Below are positions 1 to 8,622 of a stretch of 64,000 bases of DNA, one piece after another. The translations under genes were made by a program, and so were the position numbers. The notes beneath the pieces are model-generated. The model searched no databases. It saw only the letters and a program-made list of their open reading frames with translations, and was not told the origin of the DNA. Numbering within the stretch: the stretch's first letter is position 1; the number at the start of each line of letters is the position of its first letter. Source of the stretch: Streptomyces sp. Alt3 (GTDB lineage: Bacteria > Actinomycetota > Actinomycetes > Streptomycetales > Streptomycetaceae); the NCBI RefSeq assembly GCF_030719215.1, contig NZ_CP120983.1, positions 3,906,001 to 3,970,000 of the forward strand. Direction: 5' to 3'.

Positions 1-2489
1 AGCGCCTCACCCCGCTCGGCCGCAAGCTGTCCCAGCTGCCGGTCGACCCGCGTCTGGCGCGCATGGTCATCGAGGCCGACAAGAACGGCTGCGCCCGCGA
101 GGTCATGGTCATCGCGGCGGCGCTCTCCATCCAGGACCCGCGTGAGCGTCCCTCCGAGAAGCAGACCCAGGCCGACCAGAACCACGCCCGCTTCAAGGAC
201 GAGACGTCCGACTTCCTGGCGTTCCTGAACCTGTGGCGCTACATCCGTGAGCAGCAGAAGGAGCGCGGCTCCTCCAGCTTCCGCCGGATGTGCAAGCAGG
301 AGTACCTCAACTTCCTGCGGATCCGCGAGTGGCAGGACATCTACGCCCAGCTGCGCACGGTCGCCAAGCAGATGGGCATCACCGTCGAGGAGCCCAAGGA
401 TGACGAGGGCATCCCGGAGCAGGCGGTGCACACCTCGCTGCTGGCCGGTCTCCTGTCGCACATCGGGCTGAAGGACACCGAGAAGAACGAGTACGTGGGT
501 GCCCGCAGCGCCAAGTTCGCGATCTTCCCGGGCTCCGCGCTGTTCAAGAAGCAGCCCCGCTTCGTGATGTCGGCCGAGCTGGTCGAGACGTCCCGGCTCT
601 GGGCGCGCGTCAACGCGAAGGTCGAACCGGAGTGGATCGAGCCGCTCGCCCAGCACCTGCTGAAGCGCACCTACAGCGAACCTCACTGGGAGAAGGACCA
701 GGCGGCGGTCATGGCGTACGAGCGGGTCACGCTCTACGGGGTACCGATCGTCGCCCAGCGCAAGATCAATTTCGGCCGTATCGACCAGGAGGCCTCGCGT
801 GATCTGTTCATCCGCAACGCCCTGGTCGAGGGGGACTGGCGCACGCACCACCAGTTCTTCCATGACAACCGCAAACTGCTGGGCGAGGTCGAGGAGCTGG
901 AGCACCGGGCCCGGCGCCGCGACATCCTCGTGGACGACGAGACGCTCTTCGACTTCTACGACCGGCGGATCCCGGAGCACATCGTCTCGGGGGCGCACTT
1001 CGACTCCTGGTGGAAGCACAAGCGCCGGGACGAACCGGACGCGCTCGACTTCGAGCGCTCGATGCTCATCAACGAGAAGGCCGGGGCCGTCACCAAGGAC
1101 GACTACCCCGACTCCTGGCGACAGGGGAAGCTCAAATTCCGGGTGACCTACCAGTTCGAGCCTGGCGCGGACGCCGACGGCGTGACCGTTCACATCCCGC
1201 TCCAGGTCCTCAACCAGGTCACCTCCGAGGGCTTCGACTGGCAGATCCCGGGCCTGCGCGAAGAGGTGGTCACCGAGCTCATCCGCTCGCTGCCCAAGCC
1301 GATCCGCCGGCACTACGTCCCGGCCCCGAACTACGCGACGAAGTTCCTGGACCGTGCGGTCCCCCTCCAGGAGCCGCTTCCGCTGACGCTCGCCCGTGAG
1401 CTCCAGCGGATGGTCGGCGTCCCGGTCACGGCGGACGACTTCGACCTCTCCCGGATCCCGGACCACCTGAAGATCACCTTCCGGATCACCGACGAGCGGC
1501 GCCGCAAGGTCGCCGAGGACAAGGACCTGGAGGCGTTGAAGGTCCAGCTGCGCCCCAAGGCCCGCCAGGCCCTCTCCAAGGCCGCCGCGGCCACCGCGGG
1601 GCCCTCCGGGGAGTCCATCGAACGATCGGGCCTCACCGACTGGACGATCGGCACCCTGAACCGCGTCTTCGAGACCCGCCGCGCCGGCCAGCCGGTGAAG
1701 GCGTACCCGGCGCTCGTCGACCAGGGCGCGACCGTCGCCGTGCGGCTCTTCGACACGGAGGCCGAACAGCAGCAGGCGATGTGGCGCGGCACCCGCAGGC
1801 TGATCCTGCTGAACATCCCGGTGAATCCGGCCAAGTTCGCCTCGGACAAGCTCACCAACCAGCAGAAGCTGGCGCTGTCCCGCAATCCGCACGGCTCCAT
1901 CCAGGCGCTGTTCGACGACTGCGCGACGGCGGCGGCCGACCGGCTGATCGCCGCGCACGGCGGCCCCGCCTGGGACGAGGCGTCGTTCCGGAAGCTGTAC
2001 GACAAGGTGCGCGCCGACCTCGTGGACCTCACCGTCCGCACGATCGGGCAGGTGCAGCAGATCCTGGCGGCCTGGCAGGCCTGCGAACGCCGGCTGAAGT
2101 CGACGAACAGCCTGGTCCTGATCAACAACGTCACCGACGTACGGGATCACCTGGCCCGCCTCGTCCCGCCGGGGTTCGTCACCGCGACCGGGCTGCCCAG
2201 GCTGCCGGACCTGATGCGCTACCTGGTCGCCGAGGACCGCAGGCTCCAGCAGATGCCGACGAACGTCCAGCGCGACACCACGCGCATGGAGAAGGTCCAC
2301 GAGATGCAGGACGAGTACGCCTGGCTGCTCGAACAGCTCCCGCAGGGGCGGCCCGTGCCCCAGGCGGTCCTGGACATCCGCTGGATGATCGAGGAGCTGC
2401 GCGTGAGCTACTTCGCGCACGCGCTGGGCACCTCGCAGCCCGTCTCGGACAAGCGGATCGTGAAGGCGATCGACGCGGCGGCACCGTGA
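1..2489 (+). CDS. hrpA: ATP-dependent RNA helicase HrpA, 3' part
   Basis: The reading frame is open from the first bases (first complete codon at 3) and ends at TGA 2487-2489, giving about 828 residues of a protein that starts before the window. What remains is the region after the DEAH helicase core: winged-helix/HA2 and OB-fold segments followed by the long C-terminal extension typical of bacterial HrpA. The Walker A and DEAH motifs are outside the window, so ATPase activity cannot be judged here. HrpA is a cytoplasmic DEAH-box RNA helicase linked to mRNA processing and ribosome rescue. It is followed by a tRNA gene with its own promoter-like -10. Confidence 0.9.
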   Translation, partial: RLTPLGRKLSQLPVDPRLARMVIEADKNGCAREVMVIAAALSIQDPRERPSEKQTQADQNHARFKDETSDFLAFLNLWRYIREQQKERGSSSFRRMCKQEYLNFLRIREWQDIYAQLRTVAKQMGITVEEPKDDEGIPEQAVHTSLLAGLLSHIGLKDTEKNEYVGARSAKFAIFPGSALFKKQPRFVMSAELVETSRLWARVNAKVEPEWIEPLAQHLLKRTYSEPHWEKDQAAVMAYERVTLYGVPIVAQRKINFGRIDQEASRDLFIRNALVEGDWRTHHQFFHDNRKLLGEVEELEHRARRRDILVDDETLFDFYDRRIPEHIVSGAHFDSWWKHKRRDEPDALDFERSMLINEKAGAVTKDDYPDSWRQGKLKFRVTYQFEPGADADGVTVHIPLQVLNQVTSEGFDWQIPGLREEVVTELIRSLPKPIRRHYVPAPNYATKFLDRAVPLQEPLPLTLARELQRMVGVPVTADDFDLSRIPDHLKITFRITDERRRKVAEDKDLEALKVQLRPKARQALSKAAAATAGPSGESIERSGLTDWTIGTLNRVFETRRAGQPVKAYPALVDQGATVAVRLFDTEAEQQQAMWRGTRRLILLNIPVNPAKFASDKLTNQQKLALSRNPHGSIQALFDDCATAAADRLIAAHGGPAWDEASFRKLYDKVRADLVDLTVRTIGQVQQILAAWQACERRLKSTNSLVLINNVTDVRDHLARLVPPGFVTATGLPRLPDLMRYLVAEDRRLQQMPTNVQRDTTRMEKVHEMQDEYAWLLEQLPQGRPVPQAVLDIRWMIEELRVSYFAHALGTSQPVSDKRIVKAIDAAAP

Positions 2490-2605
2490 ACGGGCCCTCC
2501 ATCGGGCCGTAGTGGCACCCGCACCCTGAGTGAGTTCGACCTGGCCCCGGGACCTCCTGTAGAGTCTGTCTTCGCAGCCAGCCGCAAGGCCGGAAGCGAA
2601 AACCT

Positions 2606-2680
2606 GGTCCTGTGGAGCAGTTTGGAGTGCTCGCCACCCTGTCAAGGTGGAGGCCGCGGGTTCAAATCCCGTCAGGACCG
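2606..2680 (+). tRNA. tRNA-Asp (GTC)
   Basis: Cloverleaf of 75 nt. The acceptor GGTCCTG pairs with CAGGACC, the anticodon stem CCACC/GGTGG encloses CTGTCAA with anticodon GTC, and the T loop is TTCAAAT. The CCA end is not encoded. A TAGAGT -10-like hexamer at 2560-2565 suggests its own promoter, and a hairpin follows at 2689-2719. Confidence 0.96.
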
Positions 2681-2688
2681 CAGTAGAC

Positions 2689-2719
2689 GAAAGCCCGGAT
2701 CCTCTGGATCCGGGCTTTC
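2689..2719 (+). terminator. Terminator after tRNA-Asp
   Basis: Perfect 14-bp stem (2689-2702 with 2706-2719) and a 3-nt TCT loop, nine bases after the tRNA. There is no long T tract, as is usual in Streptomyces. Confidence 0.75.
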
Positions 2720-2824
2720 GCGCGTCTTGACTCCGTGCTCCCGGCGCGGGTAACTCCGTAAGAACGGAGTCCGCCCCTGTTTCCCCCGACGCGGGGCGGC
2801 CGGGTCCACCGGGAGGCCGCACGC

Positions 2825-3196
2825 ATGTCCGCGTCCACGGAAAGGCACGAGACCCGCGCGCTGCTGCGCGCCCATCTGGCGGCCGCCTCGGGCTACCGCC
2901 ACCTCACCCGCCACTGTCCGATCTGCCACCGCCTGCTGCGGCTCGCCATGGAGCCCCTGACGGCCCCACAGGAGCCGCACAGGACCCGGGAACCCGGCAA
3001 CGCGACCGAGCGGCCACCGGCTCCGCACGCGGCCTCCGACAGCCCCACGGAGGCCGTCGGGGCACCACACCCCACGGCCCGGCCACGGGCGGCCGGCCCC
3101 GGGGGCGGCACGGACCCTCGCAACGACCCCGCCGGGGACGGACCCCGGGGGCATCCCGACGGTCACCCCGGGGACGAAAGTCCCCCCGCGACATGA
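2825..3196 (+). CDS. Small DUF6274-like protein
   Basis: A 123-residue protein starting at ATG 2825 with GGGAGG just upstream. The first 45 residues are well formed: a basic helix, then CPICH with a following leucine-rich helix that could hold a metal through its two cysteines and histidines. From memory this matches the Streptomyces small-protein family annotated DUF6274. The rest is a low-complexity Pro/Gly/His tail, so only the N-terminal part looks constrained. Function is unknown. It is convergent with bldC. Confidence 0.65.
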   Translation: MSASTERHETRALLRAHLAAASGYRHLTRHCPICHRLLRLAMEPLTAPQEPHRTREPGNATERPPAPHAASDSPTEAVGAPHPTARPRAAGPGGGTDPRNDPAGDGPRGHPDGHPGDESPPAT

Positions 3197-3590
3197 CCAT
3201 CTGCCGCAGCCAACCACCCCCGGACAGTGGCAGGCTCGTAGTTGGCAAGACCACGCCGGTGTGACGGGAGTCACCGAACCAGTTTTTCGCGGGTGGTACT
3301 TTACGCACTTCCTACAACTGGCGAATTTAATATGTGCAATTGCACTGCCCCGGAAGTACATCCCGGACCGTTCCACCCGAGCCGGCCCACGACACCCGGG
3401 ACCCGGGCGAACAGGCCCGAACAACCCCGCCCACAGTCGCACGCGGCCTCCTCGCAAACCGACCCGTCGGCAGGTTCGGGCGGCCACTCGAATCGCTCGG
3501 GTGTCTCCGGGCCCGCGCCGGGCACCGACGGGACGCCGTCCGTCCGCGCCGGACGCCGGCGGGAGCCGCCCGGAACACCTCACCGGACAC
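3197..3590. other. Intergenic region with an AT-rich palindromic patch
   Basis: No convincing gene. The stretch at about 3275-3350 is clearly AT-richer than its surroundings and contains the perfect 12-base palindrome GTGCAATTGCAC (3334-3345). A second dyad, GTGAC-GGGA-GTCAC, lies at about 3259-3272. It could be a regulatory site or a small RNA locus; no product is visible. Confidence 0.4.
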
Positions 3591-3629
3591 AAAAAGATCG
3601 CGCTGGACCCGGCGGAGTCCAGCGCGATC
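3591..3629 (-). terminator. Terminator of bldC
   Basis: A 13-bp perfect stem (3596-3608 with 3617-3629) followed on the minus strand by five T residues (AAAAA at 3591-3595 on the plus strand). It is placed to end bldC transcription. Confidence 0.85.
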
Positions 3630-3761
3630 GAACGACGTACCCGCATGTCACAGGCATGGAGCCCGTTGGGGCGGGCACCCGTCGCTTGGAGCTATGAGTG
3701 GGATCACCGGGGGTTGGGGGACCCTTCGGCGCCCTGTTGTGGCTGCGGCGACAGGGGTGTG

Positions 3762-3968
3762 TCAGGCCTCGCTGCGCTGCTGCGGGATACCCGCAAGCAG
3801 TGCGCGGACCTCTGCCTCGCGGTACCGGCGATGTCCACCGAGCGTGCGGATGGACGTGAGCTTGCCAGCCTTCGCCCAACGGGTGACCGTCTTCGGGTCC
3901 ACGCGGAACATCGTGGCAACCTCAGCCGGGGTCAGCAGCGGCTCGGCATCAGGGGTGCGAGCGGTCAT
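3762..3968 (-). CDS. bldC: BldC developmental regulator (MerR-like)
   Basis: A 68-residue protein that is essentially only a winged helix-turn-helix of the MerR type: the segment TPAEVATMFRVDPKTVTRWA is the HTH and GGHRRY is the wing. There is no effector domain, which is the hallmark of BldC. In Streptomyces BldC binds DNA cooperatively and delays entry into development by repressing sporulation genes. Start ATG 3966-3968 has a strong GAGGAGG ribosome site. It is monocistronic, with its own terminator at 3591-3629 and a long AT-richer upstream region. Confidence 0.97.
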   Translation of the reverse strand: MTARTPDAEPLLTPAEVATMFRVDPKTVTRWAKAGKLTSIRTLGGHRRYREAEVRALLAGIPQQRSEA

Positions 3969-4630
3969 GAGCGGCCTCCTCGGGAGAACCGAACCATCTC
4001 GGTTCTTTCCTCTAAATTCTGCACCTTGACCCGCGTTGCCCGAAATGGCGGACGCGGGCCGAGTCGGTTATAGGACGAACGGCTTGTCCTCGGCACTACA
4101 ACTACACCATCCGTCCAGCCGCGTCGGCCAAACCGATGGAATTGCCCTCCCAGGTGTTCATCAGCGACGGAAGCCGATGGACCATGCCATAGCGGACAGT
4201 CACGCCCCAGTAACGATCAGTCACAGGAGCGATCAGGAGTCGTCAGAAGTCGTCAGACCCCCCATAGCGTGCAATGCTGAGCATTCCGCCCATAGTTGGA
4301 CGGACAGAGCCCTCCCCGGACTCCTTGTCCTATTTTGGCATGAGGAGTAGGGAAGGGCGCAAGGGCCCCGTTAGTGCTATCCGTCACGCTTGAGCCAAAG
4401 GCCCGGTTCGGGACGTAGGTCCCATGGCCCCACGAACGGATTCTCTCCCCGCCTGTCACACGCGTCACACCCAGCTCGGGTTCACGGCCCGTCAGTCGCC
4501 CTCAGGGCATCTCCGTTCACCTCCGCCGGACCTCCTCGGCGCCGCTGGATGTCGGACACCTCACAGGATGTCTCTTCCCTGCCGATAGCACCTCTATGCT
4601 CCGATGCGTCGCCATTGGCACCGCTTCGGG
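3969..4630. other. Long upstream region of bldC
   Basis: About 660 bases without a convincing gene between bldC and the next minus-strand CDS. GC content is visibly lower than in the genes. A head-to-tail AGTCGTCAGA pair lies at about 4238-4257. The bldC promoter must lie near 4000-4060, but I cannot fix its hexamers. Open frames here do not show Streptomyces codon bias. Confidence 0.45.
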
Positions 4631-5473
4631 CTAGTTGGAGGATTGTAGGTCGCGCACCGCACGCCAGCGTTCGGCGAGACGCCCGTAGGCGACACCCGCC
4701 GCGTCGTTGTCCCCGGAACGCAGTGCCGCGATGCCCTCGGCCACATCCGCGGCCGACCGGTCACCGGCGAGCTTCTCGGCGCTCAGCGCGTGGACCAGAC
4801 CGCCGTAGTCCAACTCGACCATGGCGCGCGGGTGGAACTCCTCCAGCCAGCGGCCCACCTCCACCAGCCCCTCGGTCAGCGGCCCTTCGTCGACGGTCTC
4901 CCGCAGGGTCCGCAGCGCTCTGGCCAGCCTGCGCCGTGCCTGCACCATCGGGGTCCGGTAGCGCAGCAGCCGGCCCTCCGCGCTGCCGTCGGTCACGCAT
5001 TCCCGTTCCTCGTCGTCGAACAGGACGAACCAGCGCACCGGCACGTGCCACACCGTGGTCCGGATCCAGGGACGCGCGTCCGGGTTCCGCTCGGCCCACC
5101 GCTCGTAGTCCGCCGTCGCCTGACCCCGCACCACCGGGGGCAGCACCGCGTCCAGCACGGTGGCCGGAAACAGACCCCCCAGTTCGCTCATTGCGAGCCA
5201 GCCGCGCATCCGGGTCCTCCACGGGCAGACGCAGATCGCCCCGTCGACCACCGCGACGAAGGCGTCCCCGCTCTCGTGCACCGGCACCGCCACCGGAGGG
5301 GTGGGGACCAGGCCGGCCAGCGAACCGCGCAGTTCGTCCTGGGCCGTGGGGAGGTCCCCCCGCCGGGCGTAGCGCGTCCAGTGACCCCGCTCGGGTTCAC
5401 CGAAGGCGGCGAGCGGCTCGTACACCCGCAGGTAGGACGCGTAAGGGACGAGCACCGAAGACACCACCGACAT
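4631..5473 (-). CDS. Conserved hypothetical protein
   Basis: About 280 residues with normal Streptomyces codon use. I start it at ATG 5471-5473 (MSVVSSVLVPYASYLRVYEP); a GTG ten codons upstream (5503) is equally possible because neither has a clear ribosome site. No signal peptide or membrane segment. Many Trp and aromatic residues in the middle (around RPWIRTTVWHVPVRWFVLFD) suggest a compact soluble fold. It is divergent from valine dehydrogenase with about 180 bases between them. I do not recognise a catalytic motif. Confidence 0.7.
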   Translation of the reverse strand: MSVVSSVLVPYASYLRVYEPLAAFGEPERGHWTRYARRGDLPTAQDELRGSLAGLVPTPPVAVPVHESGDAFVAVVDGAICVCPWRTRMRGWLAMSELGGLFPATVLDAVLPPVVRGQATADYERWAERNPDARPWIRTTVWHVPVRWFVLFDDEERECVTDGSAEGRLLRYRTPMVQARRRLARALRTLRETVDEGPLTEGLVEVGRWLEEFHPRAMVELDYGGLVHALSAEKLAGDRSAADVAEGIAALRSGDNDAAGVAYGRLAERWRAVRDLQSSN

Positions 5474-5650
5474 GCGGTAGATCGTGTCACGGCCGTACTC
5501 CACAGGGGGGTGATGCCGGGGAGGGGAACAGATCTACGCGTCACGAGGACTTACGCTCTTGCCCAGTCGACCGGCCGGGTGCCGGTCGGTCCGGGACCCT
5601 CCCCACCTTCAGGAGGGTCTTCCGCCGCTTCGTACTTGGGAGTCACCACA

Positions 5651-6742
5651 GTGACCGATGTGACCGGCGTACCCGTCGACGTGCTCCGCACCCTGTTCCA
5701 CTCGGATCAGGGGGGCCACGAGCAGGTCGTGATCTGCCAGGACCGCGCCAGCGGTCTCAAGGCCGTCATCGCCATCCACTCCACCGCCCTGGGCCCGGCC
5801 CTCGGCGGGACCCGCTTCTACCCGTACGCCTCCGAGGAGGAGGCCGTCGCGGACGCGCTGAACCTGTCGCGCGGCATGTCGTACAAGAACGCCATGGCCG
5901 GTCTCGACCACGGTGGCGGCAAGGCCGTCGTCATCGGGGACCCCGCCCTGATCAAGTCCGAGGAACTGCTCCTGGCCTACGGTCGGTTCGTGGCCTCCCT
6001 CGGCGGACGCTACGTTACCGCCTGTGATGTCGGCACCTACGTCGCCGACATGGACGTCGTCGCCCGCGAGTGCCGCTGGACCACCGGCCGCTCCCCCGAG
6101 AACGGCGGCGCGGGCGACTCCTCCGTCCTCACCGCGTTCGGCGTCTTCCAGGGGATGCGGGCCTCCGCGCAGCACCTCTGGGGGGACCCGACACTGCGCG
6201 GCCGCAAGGTCGGCGTCGCGGGCGTGGGCAAGGTCGGTCACCACCTGGTCGAACACCTGCTGAGCGACGGTGCCGAGGTCGTCGTGACGGACGTGCGCGA
6301 GGAGTCCGTACGCCGGGTCACCGATCTGCACCCCGAGGTCTCCGTCGCCGTGGACACCGACGCGCTGATCCGCACCGAGGGGCTCGACATCTACGCCCCG
6401 TGCGCGCTCGGCGGCGCGCTGAACGACGAGACCGTGCCGGTGCTCACCGCCAAGGTGGTGTGCGGCGCGGCCAACAACCAGCTCGCCCACCCGGGCGTCG
6501 AGAAGGACCTTGCCGACCGATCGGTTCTGTACGCACCGGACTACGTGGTGAACGCCGGTGGCGTCATCCAGGTCGCCGACGAACTGAACGGTTTCGACTT
6601 CGACCGGTGCAAGGCGAAGGCCACGAAGATCTTCGACACCACGCTGGCCATATTCGCACGTGCGAAGGCGGATGGGATTCCGCCGGCCGCGGCGGCCGAC
6701 CGGATCGCGGAGCAGCGGATGGCGGACGCCCGTCGCCCCTGA
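5651..6742 (+). CDS. vdh: Valine (branched-chain amino acid) dehydrogenase
   Basis: A 363-residue NAD-dependent amino-acid dehydrogenase. It catalyses oxidative deamination of valine, leucine and isoleucine to 2-oxo acids, feeding acyl-CoA precursors for fatty acids and polyketides. The Glu/Leu/Phe/Val dehydrogenase signature GGGKAVV is at about residues 88-94 (catalytic Lys 91) with a second Lys at 79 in SYKNA; the Rossmann motif GVAGVGKVG is near residue 188. Length and sequence agree with Streptomyces Vdh. The start is GTG 5651. Confidence 0.96.
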   Translation: MTDVTGVPVDVLRTLFHSDQGGHEQVVICQDRASGLKAVIAIHSTALGPALGGTRFYPYASEEEAVADALNLSRGMSYKNAMAGLDHGGGKAVVIGDPALIKSEELLLAYGRFVASLGGRYVTACDVGTYVADMDVVARECRWTTGRSPENGGAGDSSVLTAFGVFQGMRASAQHLWGDPTLRGRKVGVAGVGKVGHHLVEHLLSDGAEVVVTDVREESVRRVTDLHPEVSVAVDTDALIRTEGLDIYAPCALGGALNDETVPVLTAKVVCGAANNQLAHPGVEKDLADRSVLYAPDYVVNAGGVIQVADELNGFDFDRCKAKATKIFDTTLAIFARAKADGIPPAAAADRIAEQRMADARRP

Positions 6743-7086
6743 CACGTCGTGGAGATGTCCGGCACCCGTCACCGAGCTGTACGCGAGGCCCGGCGGCGGG
6801 GCCCGGTCCGGGCGGGAGGACGGCCGGCGGCCCGCAGGGAGACAAGACTCACTCCGGTCGGCGGGTCGGCCGTCCACAAGAGGTTAAAATCAGGGTTGAC
6901 CAGCGAGGACGGGCTCCTCTTCGGTCCTGCACGGCGGCACGTGATGCGGGCGGCGTACCGTATGGCCGAGGAAGCAGGTACCGTTAAAGCCACGGGCGCG
7001 GTCTCTCAGCCGAGAGTCCGTCCTGAAACATGAACGCGTGTCAAGACTCTGGGGCCGTCGAGCCCCGTCACCGAGGGGGTCGAGCC
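6743..7086. other. Leader region of the DUF3073 gene
   Basis: 344 bases without a CDS. The last 120 bases before the DUF3073 gene contain several small dyads (CTCTC-AGCC-GAGAG near 7006-7019; GGGGC/GCCCC near 7051-7066), suggesting a structured 5' leader. TTGACC at 6896-6901 could be a -35 but has no good partner. No known riboswitch is recognised. Confidence 0.35.
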
Positions 7087-7344
7087 ATGGGGCGCGGCCG
7101 GGCAAAGGCCAAGCAGACCAAGGTCGCCCGTCAGCTGAAGTACAGCAGCGGCGGGACTGATCTGTCGCGTCTGGCCAATGAGCTGGGCGCATCACCTTCG
7201 AGTCAACCACCGAACGCCGAACCGTTCGAGGACGACGACGAGGAAGATGACCCGTACGCACAGTACGCGGATCAGTACAACGACGACGAGGACGCGGACG
7301 AGGACGACCAGTCCGGTCCGTCGTCACAGCGCCGCGGCGCTTGA
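7087..7344 (+). CDS. DUF3073 family small acidic protein
   Basis: An 85-residue protein starting at ATG 7087. The N-terminus is very basic (GRGRAKAKQTKVARQLKYSS), and the second half is extremely acidic with Asp/Glu runs and a YAQYADQYNDD segment. This charge-polar layout is characteristic of the actinobacterial DUF3073 family, whose function is unknown. A strong terminator follows. Confidence 0.85.
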   Translation: MGRGRAKAKQTKVARQLKYSSGGTDLSRLANELGASPSSQPPNAEPFEDDDEEDDPYAQYADQYNDDEDADEDDQSGPSSQRRGA

Positions 7345-7361
7345 CCTCGCGCTGACACATC

Positions 7362-7391
7362 AACCCGGTCCGGGCCCGCCCGGACCGGGTT
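7362..7391 (+). terminator. Terminator after the DUF3073 gene
   Basis: 13-bp perfect stem (7362-7374 with 7379-7391), 4-nt loop, followed by CTGTGTTGT. It lies between convergent genes (DUF3073 and purM) and may work in both directions. Confidence 0.8.
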
Positions 7392-7488
7392 CTGTGTTGT
7401 CCGGGCCCGGGGCCTGCGCGCTTCGGCTCAGCATCGTGGTGCCGTCGACGCCGGTCCGGTGGTGTGCCGGACCGGCGGTCATGACGTC

Positions 7489-8562
7489 CTACCGTGCGTA
7501 GCTTCCGGTCAGCTCGGCGCCCGTGGCGTGGTCGCCGCGCTCGGTGATCTCGCCGGCGACCCAGGAGTCGACACCCCGGTCGGCCAGCGTCGTCAGGGCC
7601 GCGTCCACCGAGTCGGCCGGGACGACGGCGATCATGCCGACGCCCATGTTGAGCGTCTTCTCCAGCTCCAGCTGTTCGACCTGGCCGGCCTTGCCGACGA
7701 GGTCGAACACGGCACCCGGCGTCCAGGTGGAACGGTCGACCGTGGCGTGCAGCGCGTCCGGGATCACCCGGGCCAGGTTGTTGGCCAGGCCACCGCCGGT
7801 GACATGGCTGAAGCCGTGCACCTCGGTCGTGCGGGTCAGTGCCAGACAGTCCAGGGAGTAGATCCTGGTGGGCTCCAGGAGCTCCTCGCCGAGCGTCCTG
7901 CCGAACTCCTCGACCTGCCGGTCCAGGGTCCAGCCGGCCCGGTCGAAGACCACGTGGCGCACGAGCGAGTACCCGTTCGAGTGAAGACCGGACGATGCCA
8001 TCGCGATCACGGCGTCACCCTTACGGATACGGTCCGGACCCAGCAGGAGGTCGGCTTCGACCACGCCGGTGCCGGCACCCGCGACGTCGAAGTCGTCGGG
8101 ACCCAGCAGACCCGGGTGCTCGGCCGTCTCTCCGCCGACCAGGGCGCAGCCGGCGAGGACGCAGCCCTCGGCGATGCCCTTCACGATGGCCGCGACACGC
8201 TCGGGGTGCACCTTGCCGACGCAGATGTAGTCGGTCATGAAGAGCGGCTCCGCACCGCAGACGACCAGGTCGTCGACGACCATGCCGACGAGGTCGTGCC
8301 CGATGGTGTCGTACACGCCCATCTGACGGGCCAGATCGACCTTCGTGCCGACGCCGTCGGTGGCGGAGGCGAGCAGCGGGCGCTCGTAACGCTTGAGTGC
8401 CGAGGCGTCGAAGAGGCCGGCGAAACCGCCGAGGCCGCCGAGGCCCGCGACCTCGGGGCGCTGCGTCTTCTTCACCCACTCCTTCATCAGCTCGACGGCG
8501 CGGTCACCGGCTTCGATGTCGACGCCCGCCGCAGCGTAGGAAGCACCTGTTGTCTCAGACAT
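7489..8562 (-). CDS. purM: Phosphoribosylformylglycinamidine cyclo-ligase (AIR synthase)
   Basis: A 357-residue PurM. It closes the imidazole ring of FGAM with ATP to form AIR in purine synthesis. The ATP-binding DGVGTKVDLA motif is at about residues 69-78 and the GGETAEHPG loop near 137-145, with the GFSHVTGGGLANN segment in the C-terminal half. The length is normal. It lies 60 bases downstream of purF on the same strand, so the two are probably cotranscribed. Confidence 0.97.
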   Translation of the reverse strand: MSETTGASYAAAGVDIEAGDRAVELMKEWVKKTQRPEVAGLGGLGGFAGLFDASALKRYERPLLASATDGVGTKVDLARQMGVYDTIGHDLVGMVVDDLVVCGAEPLFMTDYICVGKVHPERVAAIVKGIAEGCVLAGCALVGGETAEHPGLLGPDDFDVAGAGTGVVEADLLLGPDRIRKGDAVIAMASSGLHSNGYSLVRHVVFDRAGWTLDRQVEEFGRTLGEELLEPTRIYSLDCLALTRTTEVHGFSHVTGGGLANNLARVIPDALHATVDRSTWTPGAVFDLVGKAGQVEQLELEKTLNMGVGMIAVVPADSVDAALTTLADRGVDSWVAGEITERGDHATGAELTGSYAR

Positions 8563-8622
8563 GGCCCGGGATCTTTCGTGTGGGAATACGGGGCTGGTGG
8601 GGAAGCAGCCGGTCGGTCCGGG

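Noticed and set aside
4390..6027. A 545-residue frame crossing the bldC upstream region into vdh
   Set aside because: Arg/Pro/Ser-rich translation with no start site; overlaps valine dehydrogenase and the hypothetical gene.
6743..7086. Known riboswitch in the DUF3073 leader
   Set aside because: Several dyads are present but no recognised aptamer core; left as an unexplained leader.
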